Shown here: piece by piece, positions 35,551 to 46,800 of the stretch
Layout: the number at the start of each line of letters is the position of its first letter
Position numbering within the stretch: the first letter of the stretch is position 1
Assembly: GCF_003945595.2 (NCBI RefSeq)
Contig: NW_024104443.1
Coordinates: 2,232,001 to 2,296,000, forward strand
Direction: 5' to 3'
Origin: Pipra filicauda
Taxonomy: Eukaryota; Chordata; Aves; Passeriformes; Pipridae
DNA: 64,000 nt
Program-made: the position numbers and the translations under genes
The notes under the pieces: generated by a model
Seen by the model: only the letters and a program-made list of their open reading frames with translations
What the model was told of the DNA's origin: nothing
The model's database searches: none

Positions 35551-37459
35551 TGAGTCCCGTGATGGGCCTGGAATAGGCAAGGCAGCATGTTCTTGGGCTT
35601 CTACACCTGCTTTGTTTCTCTGTGGGTGTGCAGGTGAGTTTTTGTCACATAACCTAACATTTCCACATTTAAAGGTATAGCTACAGGGAACCACACCATC
35701 CTCTCCTTGCACAGCATTTGAAGACATCTGTTTCAACCCCTTGAATAGCTCTGCTCCCAGAGAAGAAGACAATGTTACTGCCAGGTACCTTCTAAGGGGG
35801 TTTGCAGGTCTACGTGGCTCCAGTGTGCCGACTCTTATAGTCCCAATCCCCAGGAAGGAAAGTGTAGCATCAAAGATGCTGCAGGTTTCAAGGTAACTGT
35901 ACTCAGGTGGAGAAAACTGTACCATTTGTGTATACTGTAATCTCCCTTGGCCTCCATTGCCACCTCATCATTCCAGACTTTCCACAGTGGCATTACTGAC
36001 TTGTGTCTTGACAACAAAATCAAACAACAAAAAATTGGGAAGGTTTCATGGCACCATATGTCAGACAAGGATAACAGTGCAGCAGGCTGGAAGCCATATG
36101 CTCCAAGCATAAAGTCTGCAGTCTCTCCACTTGCTGCTAAGCCTATGTCCCTCCTTCCTTCCTCTTCTGGATGACCCAGGAGGTAGAATCTCAAACACCG
36201 GGAAAGAAAGAAGTTAAGCAGTCCGCACATCAATATTATCTCTACCTATCTATCTACATAATATATGTATATATGGGAAGTGAATTTTTTAGTTCAGAGA
36301 AAAACCAAGAACCATGAAAGACTGAAAGTATAGCTGGAACTTCTGGTATCAGAATTGAAGATATTTCTTACAAAATGAAACTGTGAAAGAAACTAAAACA
36401 CATTTCTCAGAAGCAGATCCAGATCATGTTGTGATTGTTATTTTTTTTCTGATTTCTGCATTCTATGTGTTATTATTTATAAGATAATAGAAACAAAATG
36501 AAAGTGAGCAGATGATTCAAAATGGAAAAAGAAGTATCATTTTTGAAACAATGGCAGTTTGAACATTAGTAAAATACTTCATCTTGTTTGAGTTATTGTT
36601 TTTACTAAAAAGCCATCTTTACTGTTGCTGTTTGCATTTCTCAACAGATACAAAAAAGGCCTTGCGGACAGCTCTATTAATCACAAGAATAATCCAATTA
36701 AATGAAAAAGTTAGCACATGTGTTCCTTGACTACGACAATCTGTTTCCTTTTGAGTTAAAGAAATCAAAAAGAAACAGATAACGTAAAGGATTCATTCCT
36801 GGTAGTTATGACTGTTATTTCAATTACATGAAAATTCATTTTCCAGAGAAATGGATTTTAAAAGCTTTCATCTGAGAGAAAGATAGTAAAAAAAGATTTA
36901 ATGAGTCCAAATAATTACTACTCTTTTTGAGGGTCTTTTAATGCAAATCTCCCCTTGCTGTTGGTCCTCTGGCTTACAGTTTAAAACTGTGTGTTTCTGA
37001 CTGCAGTGATATCGGTTAGTGATAATCAAGGAAGAGTAAACTAGTCTTAGGTCACATTTATACTATTTGCATATAGGGAAAAGCATAAAGACTATTAATG
37101 AATTGTTTTATATCTTATTCTGACCCTGTTGGAGAAATAACAGGTTCAATGTTACAGTTTTTTACTTCTGTCACAGTGGCCAAGGACCTAAAATTTGTAG
37201 ATCCAAAACAGATTGTCTTGGACTCCAGTGTATTTGAATGAATTTTGTACTTTGCATTTTTTGAACATGATTTAATTTTTGAGGCAGACCAGGAAAGTTC
37301 TGAACATCAAACTCAGGGACAGGGCTTTTGCTAAGATATTCTTTTAATTAGAAAAATGATACATTTTAAAAGTAGAAAAGAAGATAATGAAGTCGGTGGA
37401 AATTTGTGGAGAGCCTGATCTGTGCTCTTTGCACACACAAATCAGTCCAGATTTACATG
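35551..37459. other. Intergenic, nothing recognised
   Basis: Unique sequence, GC-richer up to about 36180, then AT-rich with a short (TATC)n-like run at about 36240-36275. No exon recognised. The frame at 35835-36233 on the minus strand has no known domain. Confidence 0.6.
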
Positions 37460-38000
37460 GAATCACACAGAAACAATTAGGTTGGAAAAGACGTTTGAGA
37501 TATCAAGTCCAACCTTTGACCCAGCACCACCTTGTCAGCTAGACCATGGCACCAAGTGCCACACCCAGTTCTTTCTTAAACACCTCTAGGGATGATGACT
37601 CCACGAGCTCCCTGGGCAGCCCATTCCAATGACCAATCACTCTTATTGTGAAGAAATATCTAATCTAAACCTTCTCTGGCACAGCTTAAGACTGTGTCCT
37701 CTTGTCCTGTCACTTGTTACCTGGGAGATTGACATCCACCTGGCTACAACCTGCTTTCAGGTAGTTGTAGAGAGTGATGAGGTCTCCCCTGAGCCTCCTC
37801 CTATCCAGGCTAAGCACTCCCAGCTCCCTCAGCTGCTCCTCATAGGTCTTTTGCTCAAGACCATTCATCAGTTTCACTGCCCTTCTCTGGGCACACTGCA
37901 GCACCTCAACATCCTTCCTAAATTGAGGGGCTCAGAACTGGACACAGTACTTGAGGTGCAGCCTCACCAGTGCCAAGTACAGGGGAAGAATCTACGTCAT
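37460..38000 (-). mobile_element. CR1 LINE 3' portion, antisense
   Basis: Antisense CR1: 'aatcacacagaaacaattag' tail, then 'ggttggaaaagacgtttgag', 'cccattccaatgaccaatcac', 'ctgagcctcctcctatccag' and 'gccaagtacaggggaagaat'. The late ORF2 segment is still legible on the minus strand ([20 protein letters not shown]) but is broken. The right end stops abruptly at about 38000, the 5' truncation. Confidence 0.9.
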
Positions 38001-39206
38001 CCCACTCTGATTTAAGCCCTTAAAGTATTTTGTTATTCAGAATGACATGTTATCCATAAAACTACTGATTATACAGGAATGAATTATAGCATTTGCCAAC
38101 AAAATAATGCAGAATCACTTTTATTTTTTATGGCTATTTTGCCTTTATTGTAATGCTATAGGTGGGTGCTACAGAAACCTTCCTGTCCAGACTTCATGTA
38201 ACAGACGAATGAAGATAGAAGTAAAAAATGCCACAGAAAATTGAAGCAGATACTTGCATTTCTACCAGTGTTGTGAAGCTTTCCTAAAGAAAGCCTAACA
38301 TTTGTTTTCAGTCATGGTTCAATTCTGATTATTTCTAGTTTTTATGCAAAAGCTTCTAATGTAGAACAAAAGAGTTGTGGAAGAAGGGACAGAAGTTACC
38401 TGGCTACCTTTACCATAGGATTCATAGTAATGTCTGCGGTTGCAAGTTTGTTGATAGGCCCATAATGTAGTCTATAATCAGCTCCAAATGTCATTACTAG
38501 ATTGTAACGCCCATATGGATCCCTAGGAAATAGGGAAATCTGACTATTATCAGGCCAATTATTGAAGTCTTTCATTTCTTGTGTGAGTCTCCTCTACATT
38601 AACACACAGAAGACAGGCAAGCCCTTCTCATCTATATGCGTTCTTCATCAAAGTATTAATACTCTCTTGCTACGCAGGGAAACCAAAACATATTAATTAT
38701 GAGCTAGTATGTCCAATGGAGTATAAAATTCATTGCATATAAGGATGGAAAGATATGGTCTGTGAAGCTTAAACAATTCTAGGTGGGAGAAAGATCTTAG
38801 ATGATTACCATCTTTAGGAATGATCAAAATACAGTTGTTACCATCTAAGTCACTTTTAGCACCAAACTTTGAATGGTTAAGTAGTAATAGTAAGCAGTAA
38901 AGACATTTGAAGAATTGGATGCCTTCTAGCAAGCCTAAGAACCTGGCAGACGTGCATTATTTTATTTCAATGTTCTTCAAGTTTTAGATCCATATATGGT
39001 ATGCATTGTGACTGTGTTTATGATATATAAGAAATACCATTATTTTAGATTTTGCCAGATGCTTTAAGAAAATATAAAATAATAACAAGAAAATGATCAG
39101 AAAATAATTTTGGCAAGGGATACTTTTGGGAATTCACTAAAACCTTAACTGTTGACCTCAGTGACATGGGATAAATCTTGATCAATAGTTTTGAAGGAAG
39201 TGATGT
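38001..39206. other. Intergenic, nothing recognised
   Basis: AT-rich unique sequence without recognisable gene or repeat. Confidence 0.6.
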
Positions 39207-40097
39207 TACACAGACATCAGTCACAGCCAGCATAGATTCACAAGGGGAAAGTCCTGCTAGACAAACTTTATTTCCTTTCATGACAAGGTTCCCCACCTTG
39301 TTCATCAAGAGAAACTAGTTGATGTAATCATCTTTTTGAATTTCAGTAAAGGCTTCAGTACTGTCTCTCACAGTGTCCTTCTGGAAAAATGTCCAGGACA
39401 GAGCTGGATAAACACATTATGTGATGGATGTGCAACTGGCTCATGGGTCAGACACAGAGGGTAATAGTCAATGGGTAACATTAGACTCGTGATCTGTCAC
39501 TAGTGGTGTTCTGCAGGCTCCATTCCAGGGCATGTGCTCTTCAACACCTTCACAGATGACTTGGGTGCAGGACTCAGAGGCATACTAAATAAGTTTGCTG
39601 CTGACACCTTCAAGGCAGGGAGGCCCTGCAGAGAAACTTTGACAAATTAAAGGGCTGAACAATCACCAACCATACGAAGTTCAACAAAAACAAGTGCCAG
39701 ATTCTACACCTGGGATGGGGCAACCCCAGATGTATGTACAGACACTGGAAAGCAGTGCTGCAGAGTGGGACCAGGAGGTCCTGGTTGATGGCCAGTTCAA
39801 TATGGGTCAGCAGTGCCCTGGCAACCAGGAGGGCCAACTGTGTCCTGAGGGGCAGCAGGCAGAGTATTGCCAGCTGGTTCAGGAAGGGGATTGTCCCACT
39901 CTACTCTGCACTGGGGCAGCCTCACCTTAAATATTGTGTGCAGTTTTAGGCACTATAATATGAGAAAGATCTAAATCTATTACAAAGGATCCAAAGGAAG
40001 GCCATGAGGATGGTGAAGGGTCTGAAGGGAAAACCTTATGAGGAGCGGCTGAGGTCACTTGGTTTGTTCAGCCTGGAGAAGAAGAGGCTGAGGGAAG
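39207..40097 (+). mobile_element. Older CR1 LINE, left part
   Basis: Diverged CR1 ORF2 in plus orientation, from 'cagcatagattcacaagggg' through worn versions of the reverse transcriptase motifs ('tttcagtaaaggcttcagtactgtctctcac' for motif A; 'aataagtttgctgctgacacc' for the FADD box, read here as FAADT). It ends in the late ORF2 'gcctggagaagaagaggctga'. Stops and frameshifts occur throughout. It is cut at about 40097 by a second CR1 and resumes at 40782. Confidence 0.88.
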
Positions 40098-40781
40098 AAA
40101 GGGCAGAAAGGGACCTGGGAGTTTGGATTGACAGGAAGCTGAACATGAGCCAGCAGTGTGCCCAGGTGACCAAGAAGGCCAAGGGTATCCTGACCTGGAT
40201 AAGGAACAGTGTGGCCAACAGGACCAGGGAAGTGATTCTTCCCCTGTACTCAGTGCTGGTGAGGCCACACCTCGAGTACTGTGTCCAGCTCTGGGCCCCT
40301 CAGTTCAGGAAGGACATTGAGGTGCTGGAGCAGGTCCAGAGAAGAGCAACAAGGCTGGTGAAGGGACTGGAGCACAAGTCCTATTAGGGGAGGCTGAGGG
40401 AGCTGGGGCTGTTTAGCCTGGAGAAGAGGAGGCTCAGGGGAGACCTCATCACTCTCTACAACTCCCTGAAAGGAGGTTGTAGCCAGGTGGGGGTTGGTCT
40501 CTTCTCCCAGGCAGTGATCAGTAAGACAAGAGGGCAAGGTCTTAAGCTTTGCTAGGGGAGGTTTAGGTTGGATATTAGGAGGAAATTCTTTACAGAGAGG
40601 GTAATCAGGCATTGTAATGGGCTGCCCAGGGAAGTGGTGGATTCTCCATCCCTGGAGGTTTTTAAGATGAGCACTTAGTGCCATGGTCTAGTAACCACGG
40701 TGGTATTGGATCAAGGGTTGGACTTGATGATCTCAGAGGTCCTTTCCAACCTGGCTGATTCTGTGATTCTATGATTCTATG
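40098..40781 (+). mobile_element. Younger CR1 LINE nested in the older copy
   Basis: A 5'-truncated CR1 of the same subfamily as the 34-kb copy. It begins at 'ggcagaaagggacctgggag' and keeps [20 protein letters not shown] and [20 protein letters not shown] in frame until a stop at 40385. It continues through 'ggaagtggtggattctccat', 'cttgatgatctcagaggtcc' and two tail units (ATTCTATG) to 40781. It sits exactly where the older CR1 is broken. Confidence 0.92.
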
Positions 40782-41121
40782 AGGAGAGACTTCACTGCAG
40801 TCTTCAACATCCACATGAGGGGAAGTGATGGGCCAGGTACCAATCTCTTCTCTGTGATGACCAGATACAGGACCTGAGGGACTGGCATGAAGCTGAGTCA
40901 AGGGAGGATATTAGGGATATTAGGGAAAGGTTTTTCACCCAGAGGGTATCTGGGCGCTGGAACAGGCTCCCCAGGGAAGTGGTCACAGCATCAAAGCTCA
41001 CAGAGTTCAAGAAACATTTGAGCAACACTCAGGCACATAGTGTGATTCTTGGGGCTGTCCTGGGCAGGGCCAGGAGCTGGACTCAATGATCCCTGTGGGT
41101 CCCTTCCAACTCAGGATTTTT
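40782..41121 (+). mobile_element. Older CR1 LINE, right part (3' end)
   Basis: Continuation of the interrupted copy: 'gaggagagacttcactgcag', 'caatctcttctctgtgatga', 'gtttttcacccagagggtat', 'ctggaacaggctccccaggg', 'tcaatgatccctgtgggtcc' and 'cttccaactcagga'. The 3' wording (gggtcccttccaactcagga) differs from the nested element, showing two subfamilies. Confidence 0.88.
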
Positions 41122-43517
41122 GACAAATTTACTTGTGATCTATCATGAATTGTAAAAGCAGTACTCTCAGAAACTAGCAATTTCCTATTATCTAATCCTG
41201 AAACAGAAGTCTGCCTGAAAGTACATATGCCACATTTGCATTCTCTCTTAACATTTTAATGTTTTAACATTTTTTGAAGCACATTCTCATTTAAAGAGCA
41301 GAATACCTCTGAGAAAATCTCTGCTGCAAAGGTCCACTGTTGTTGCTGAGTAGGTATTGGAAAAAGTACATAAAATAAAAACAATATGAGGAATTTTACC
41401 AGGCATAGACGCATTCATGTCATCTCAGATGAATATTAGAAATAGTTGCAGTATCCCAATCCCTGCTCAAGGCATTAACTCATAAGGTCTCTGAACTCCT
41501 CAGGATTTTAGAGTATCAACAAATTTTTACTTATATTCAAGAGCTGAAGATAACTAAGTTAGGAATACTGGTCTTGTGGAAGAGGTTCTTTTTGTTTATT
41601 AGCTATCCAGATGAACAATACCATGGTAAGAATTATTTTAAAAAATATTTGTATATTGGAATCAAAATATTTTAGTTACTTCATAGCTTTTAGAAAAAAT
41701 AGAAACATTTAATATGGCGATACTACAGAATTGTTATAAAGCTTATTAAGCATAAAGTATAAAAGAACTAGTGAAGTTTTAAAAGTGATAATTAAAATAG
41801 CTGATGTGTTTCTAATGCATTTCCTCAGTGTCTTCTAGGACCAGATCATGATGATATATGATTAATATTTTCTTCCATTTTATTGAAATTATAGCTAAAA
41901 TTTCTATCTCAATAGACTGCCAGCATTCTTATATGGTAGTTGTTCTTGGAGCATAAAAGCAGTAGTATGTTGTCTACTGAAAATTCACTGTGTGAATGTA
42001 CAGTAACCGAACCATTAGATTTAGTGTTCTGCTTCATTAAAAGGCAATGCATAAAGCATGAACTGACATGAACCAACACTCAGTTTGTATCATATTATGT
42101 GTATTATAGGATCAGCATAATAAATAGCTTATAGAGGAAGCAGAGATGGCTCAGTGATCTGTGAGACTTTCTGTGCTTTCCAGTGAACGCTGTGTACCAC
42201 AGTTCTGCAATTACTGATTTTTTCATTTATATAATACGATGCTATCAATGTTTAAGGGTCTGTTGAGCCTTCTTCCCTTATTGGTACAACGCTGAACTCC
42301 AAAATTTCTCAAGAACATTTTGTGTATCTGACTGAAAACACAATTCGCACACTTCAGATTATAGGAATTATATGGTACAAAAATACACATGAATTGACAA
42401 ACAGTACAGTGTTATTCATTACAGTATCTGTGTTAATCTGATTCACAAATACTAAATTTTTTTCTGACTGAAACTTGTATTGTCACATAAAGACATCACT
42501 GTCTTGGTTTTCTCCTTTTCAAAATGACTTGCATGCCTGCTAATATGCTCTGTAATTTGCAGTCTATCTGGGGTGTATTATGCTTGCCAATCTGGAATAT
42601 ATATTTTGGAGGAATGTGTTTTCCAAGGTTTTCTCTAGGCTTCTGAGCTGCTTTCCCACTCAATGGAAGAACTCAGCTTTGTTCGTCTTTCAGACCATTC
42701 TATCCTGGCTGCAATGATCATGTCTATACAGCCATTTTAGTCCAGTTTGTACCTCCAGAAGCAGAAATTCTTTGTAAATAAGGTTATTCCTTTTTCTTCA
42801 TGATCTTCTGCAGGCCCATCAAGGGATGCAAGGTGCTACCTGCCCTTTCAAAGGTTGTCCAGCTCTTTGATCCTTTCAATCTGCATCTGCTTATGTCCTT
42901 GGAGTTGTGAGTTTTTAACAAAATGACAGGAATGCAAGGAAAATTTTTTAGTGGCAGACACTTTCACTTGCTTTCACTTGCTCACCTGTCCTCTTGCTTT
43001 CTTATTTTTCTTTTAAGAACAAAAATCCTCATGGGCAATTGTTCACAGTGCTTGCAAATTTTTACTCCAGTCCTTGAGGTGAAAAAATTTCAGTCCTCCA
43101 ACTCCACAGTATGGACTTATCATTTTAAAATTATTTCTATATAATTGAAATAATTCTATTTTTCTAAGGTAAATAGGAAGACTTTTATCAATTTACCTGT
43201 GAACATAGGAAGCAGAAGAAGGGATTAATAATGACTATTATAATTCCTGCTTCCTAGAGAAGCTTAACATATTATAAGGTGTAAAGATTGGAAATGTAGT
43301 TGTAGTACCTAGTTCCGTGCCGGGACAAAGCTCACAATAAATTGCTCAGATACATCCCTCATCGCATTTCCAGCTTTTATACCTGCAGGGGAACTGCCAC
43401 AGCTACCAGATTGAAAGACGTTCTACCCATTAACACCCTACCAAAAGATTCCTCAGGAAAAGCAGCAATACTAAATATTTATAAAAGACTTACTCCACAG
43501 CTTATTTCAAGGTAAAG
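41122..43517. other. Intergenic, nothing recognised
   Basis: AT-rich unique sequence with a small imperfect repeat at about 42960-42985 ('ctttcacttg' twice). No gene recognised. Confidence 0.6.
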
Positions 43518-43528
43518 TATTTTATTCA
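43518..43528 (+). repeat. Left target-site duplication of SINE
   Basis: TATTTTATTCA, repeated exactly at 43846-43856. Confidence 0.93.
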
Positions 43529-43539
43529 GGGGCCTCTGG

Positions 43540-43593
43540 TGGTCTAGTGGTTAGAGTGCCTGACTCTCACCTCTGCGACCCGGGTTCGATTCC
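43540..43593 (+). promoter_or_regulatory. Internal Pol III promoter (A and B boxes) of SINE
   Basis: Box A 43540-43550 fits TRGYNNARNGG exactly and box B 43583-43593 fits GGTTCGANTCC exactly, with normal tRNA spacing. Confidence 0.85.
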
Positions 43594-43819
43594 CGGCCCC
43601 CTGGGCAGGTGGAGCTCGTCAGCCTTGGTAGGCAATCCACCTAAGAGAAGGTCACTCTAAACAAACCTACATCCTGGGGACCTCACTGCCACTGTCCAAG
43701 CTTTGCTCGGCCCCGGCAGATGAACCTCAGGACTAAAGGGTGGGCTCAGTTCAGCGCACGCTGTGTCTCACCTAAAAATCCACTGCGCAGGCTGGAAGGG
43801 TTAATGACCTTTCCCAAAA

Positions 43820-43835
43820 TCTTCGCTCGCGAAGA
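43820..43835 (+). other. Hairpin near SINE 3' end
   Basis: TCTTCGC and GCGAAGA are perfect inverted repeats around two bases. It lies just before the end of the element, where the partner reverse transcriptase would bind the RNA. Confidence 0.8.
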
Positions 43836-43845
43836 CTGGCCATTA

Positions 43846-43856
43846 TATTTTATTCA
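43846..43856 (+). repeat. Right target-site duplication of SINE
   Basis: Exact copy of TATTTTATTCA at 43518-43528. Confidence 0.93.
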
Positions 43857-46800
43857 AATTGCGTTATTCTTAGAGAGACACCTTAAATAAAAATGCAAAA
43901 AGAAATACCTATACCTGAAAGAGGTAATATTATCATGAGAATAATAGACAGCTTGTGAACATACAAGGGCCTGGTCTGAGAGACTCTTAAAACAGCTTGA
44001 TAATTACCTCCCTACAATTTTGCGAAGGTCCCAGATCAAATGCCAAGAAAGGATTAAGTGTTGTGATGCTTTGTACTGTCATAGCTTCGTAGATTTCTTT
44101 CTCAGAAGCAAAATTCATAGAGCTGAGTTCAAATGACTTTGGGACATTCAGAAAATTCATAGAGCTGAGTTCAAATGACTTTGGGACATTCAGAATATCG
44201 ATTCTTCTTTTTTGTGGTGATCTTATTTACTCCTCTCTTGTTTAAATCAAGACTGATAATCTTTCTGTACTGTAAAAGAAACAGCCTGATTTCACGCACC
44301 AGTGAAATTTCTAGTCTAGCATCATAAAACAAGCACTCAATTTTATAATCCCAAAGCTTCCTCTCAGTTTCTATGGATTCTGCTTCCTTTGTATCTTCAT
44401 ACTACAATCAAGGAATAGCAATACTTATCCGAATTATAAATCAGACTTTTATTCAGTCTAGTCAGCTGTAACAGCTTATCTGTATGACTATAATTAAGGA
44501 AGTTTATTATCATTGCTCTGTGGAGACCAACAGGTACTCTGCTCACTGTTCTTTGCATGACAAAGAATGCAGCCATAAAATTTCCAATAAACATTTCTTT
44601 GAAGAAGTATCTATTAATTCTTCTTTCTTATTTTCCCCATTCCTTCAGCAAGTCAAGAAGATAGATTGTTTCTCCTGCTTTCATTTTCTAATCCATCTAA
44701 TTTCAATCTTTGTTTATTCACTAATTTAGACATTTTTCGTTCAAAAACTACAGTTTATTCTGGAAAATATTCTGGAGAATGTAGATATTCTACAGTATTC
44801 CTTCATTGCAACTCCACTGAACCATAATATCATTTTCTTAATCACCTATTAACTCCATTAACTAAGATATAGAGATCATCAATTTGGATAGTCATTTAAT
44901 TTTTCCCTTGTCTCTAATTCACTTTTAAAGTACTTAAATACTGTGTAATGACAAATTACAGTCTTTCTCTCAGCCAGCTACTAGTTAAAGCAGCTTCATG
45001 AGACCAGTATAGAAGGAAGTGAGGATATCAGCTATATGCATTTGTGGGATGACTTTCTCCAGATGTTTGAGTGATTATTTTGTGTCTTAGCTGCTTAATC
45101 ACTCCTTCAGATCATATTGTCTTCTTCAAAAATAGATTCAGTTTTGAATTCCTGATTTGCTTTCCTAAATTCTTAAGACAACCAAGTAAAGTGCCTGCTG
45201 AAAACTTTTACAAGGTGTGTTGAAGTCTAGCTCCTCTCAATATTAAATCAAGAAATTTTGGTGATAAGCCATCTCTGGTCAGCTGTGAATTGAATCAGAA
45301 ATTTAAAAACAGTATGGCATAATTTATCACAATTTAATATATAGTTAAAGGCAAATGTATAATCAATAGGATTATTGCCAAATGGCAACTGTCAAGGATG
45401 AGTTCTGTAATAAAGAAAGTTGCTGAGGCAGTTAAGAATTGGAGCTAAACCTATACAGCTAGATAGGGAGAAGAAGGAGTTTAGAAGTTTACCGTGTTCA
45501 AGAAGAAACTTGTTATTTATCAGACAGAAAGGGAAAGGTTGCCAAGGCTTAAAAAAAATTAGCTATTTCTCCTGTAAGTGTTTATGAATGAGGATGATTT
45601 GATATCACAGCGATATGAAGTTCAGTAATCCTTGGGAAATGTACTTTGTTGTGAAATGAATAAAAATATTTCTTTAATCATTGGACAGGAGCAATTGACA
45701 GCTAAGCTCTTTTAAAGAGACTTACCCCAAAAAAAGAAGAAAATGCTAAAAATATGTTGACTTTAAAGAAACAAAACAAAACCAAACCAACCAACCAAAA
45801 AAAACCAGTCAAAAAACCACTCAAAAAATCACCACACACTGAAAGAGGATAATCTAAATAATGATGAGCTACAGAAATCCACACAAATAATAAAGACGAT
45901 TTTGCAAAAATCACTTAATAAACAGTTTGAAGGATAAATATTTAATTCAACAGATACTCTTATATTGAAAATGGGTCTTCTCAAACAAAAATAATCCTAT
46001 TCTTTGCTTAAATAACAATTTTAATGAAGAAAGGCAAGATAGTATTGGATCTGAGAAGACTTTCTCTTTAAGATCTGTGTATTTTTCTGTAAATAGTCTT
46101 TTCTCGCTCCAAATTTCCCTGTGGTGCCTCAATAATCTGTACCATGACACTGCCAATTTTACACATTCCATCTCATTTTGACATTAGTGAATTGTATTTC
46201 CCAGCTTTCTTTATTTCTGTGTTGACACGCATCATTCCACCACAATTTACATAGAAATGCCCTTTGTAGAAGCAAAAAAGTATAATTCCTTCACTTATTC
46301 AACTTCACTAAAGAAAAAGGATAATTGTTTTTTTTCCTGACAGCGTCAGTACACACTGTGTCAGTGAAAGCTGCATTTGCCATTAAGAGATATGAAACGC
46401 CATTAGCTCTGGCATGTGCTGATTTTCCCAATTGTTTTGTTCGCTCTCTAAGTGTCAGCCTGAGACATTTTAGTAAAATTCTCACAAATATAGTCAATTC
46501 CGGTGCGACTGCCTATCTTTTGTCAGGGCAGTAGGCAGTCACAAGCTGGATTCTCCATAAATGAGTTTGGTGTTGCACCAGCGTTTTACTCTACGATCTG
46601 TTCCTAAATGTATTTATAGGTTCCATTTCCTGTAGTTTTGTTGCAAGTCATGATATTAGTATAAAAAAATCTATTCACAGGGATGCCTTGTCTCACTCTC
46701 CTCATGGGCAAAAAGGGCTGAAAATGCTGGCAAGTACACTTGAGGATGTTTACCTGTTTCTTTTCCCTCTGTCCTGCAGTTTGGTGGCGTTTTGCTCATG

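Larger units (their letters stand above)
43529..43845 (+). mobile_element. Full-length tRNA-derived SINE (tRNA-Glu-like head)
   Basis: A 317-bp element bounded by perfect 11-bp target duplications. The first ~75 bases look like tRNA-Glu: box A TGGTCTAGTGG at 43540-43550, 'gactctcacct' in the anticodon region, and box B GGTTCGATTCC at 43583-43593. Both boxes are intact RNA polymerase III promoter elements. The acceptor and anticodon stems no longer pair well, so it is not a working tRNA gene. A body of about 220 bases follows, GC- and CpG-richer than the flanks, then a 3' end with a perfect short hairpin (43820-43835) and the terminus 'ctggccatta'. It has no poly(A) tail and no CR1-type end, so the partner LINE should be of another clade. 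An RTE-clade element such as AviRTE is my inference. Confidence 0.88.

Noticed and set aside
34582..35925. 447-codon open frame on the minus strand taken as one protein
   Set aside because: Only residues from about 127 onward are CR1 reverse transcriptase. The first ~126 codons are flanking DNA read by chance, and the end is shifted out of frame.
39734..40387. Frames reading RRSWLMASSIW.. and [10 protein letters not shown].. as a gene
   Set aside because: Fragments of two nested CR1 elements, the second frame crossing the insertion junction.
43529..43605. Functional tRNA-Glu gene
   Set aside because: A and B boxes are present, but the acceptor and anticodon stems do not pair. The segment continues into a SINE body with target duplications.
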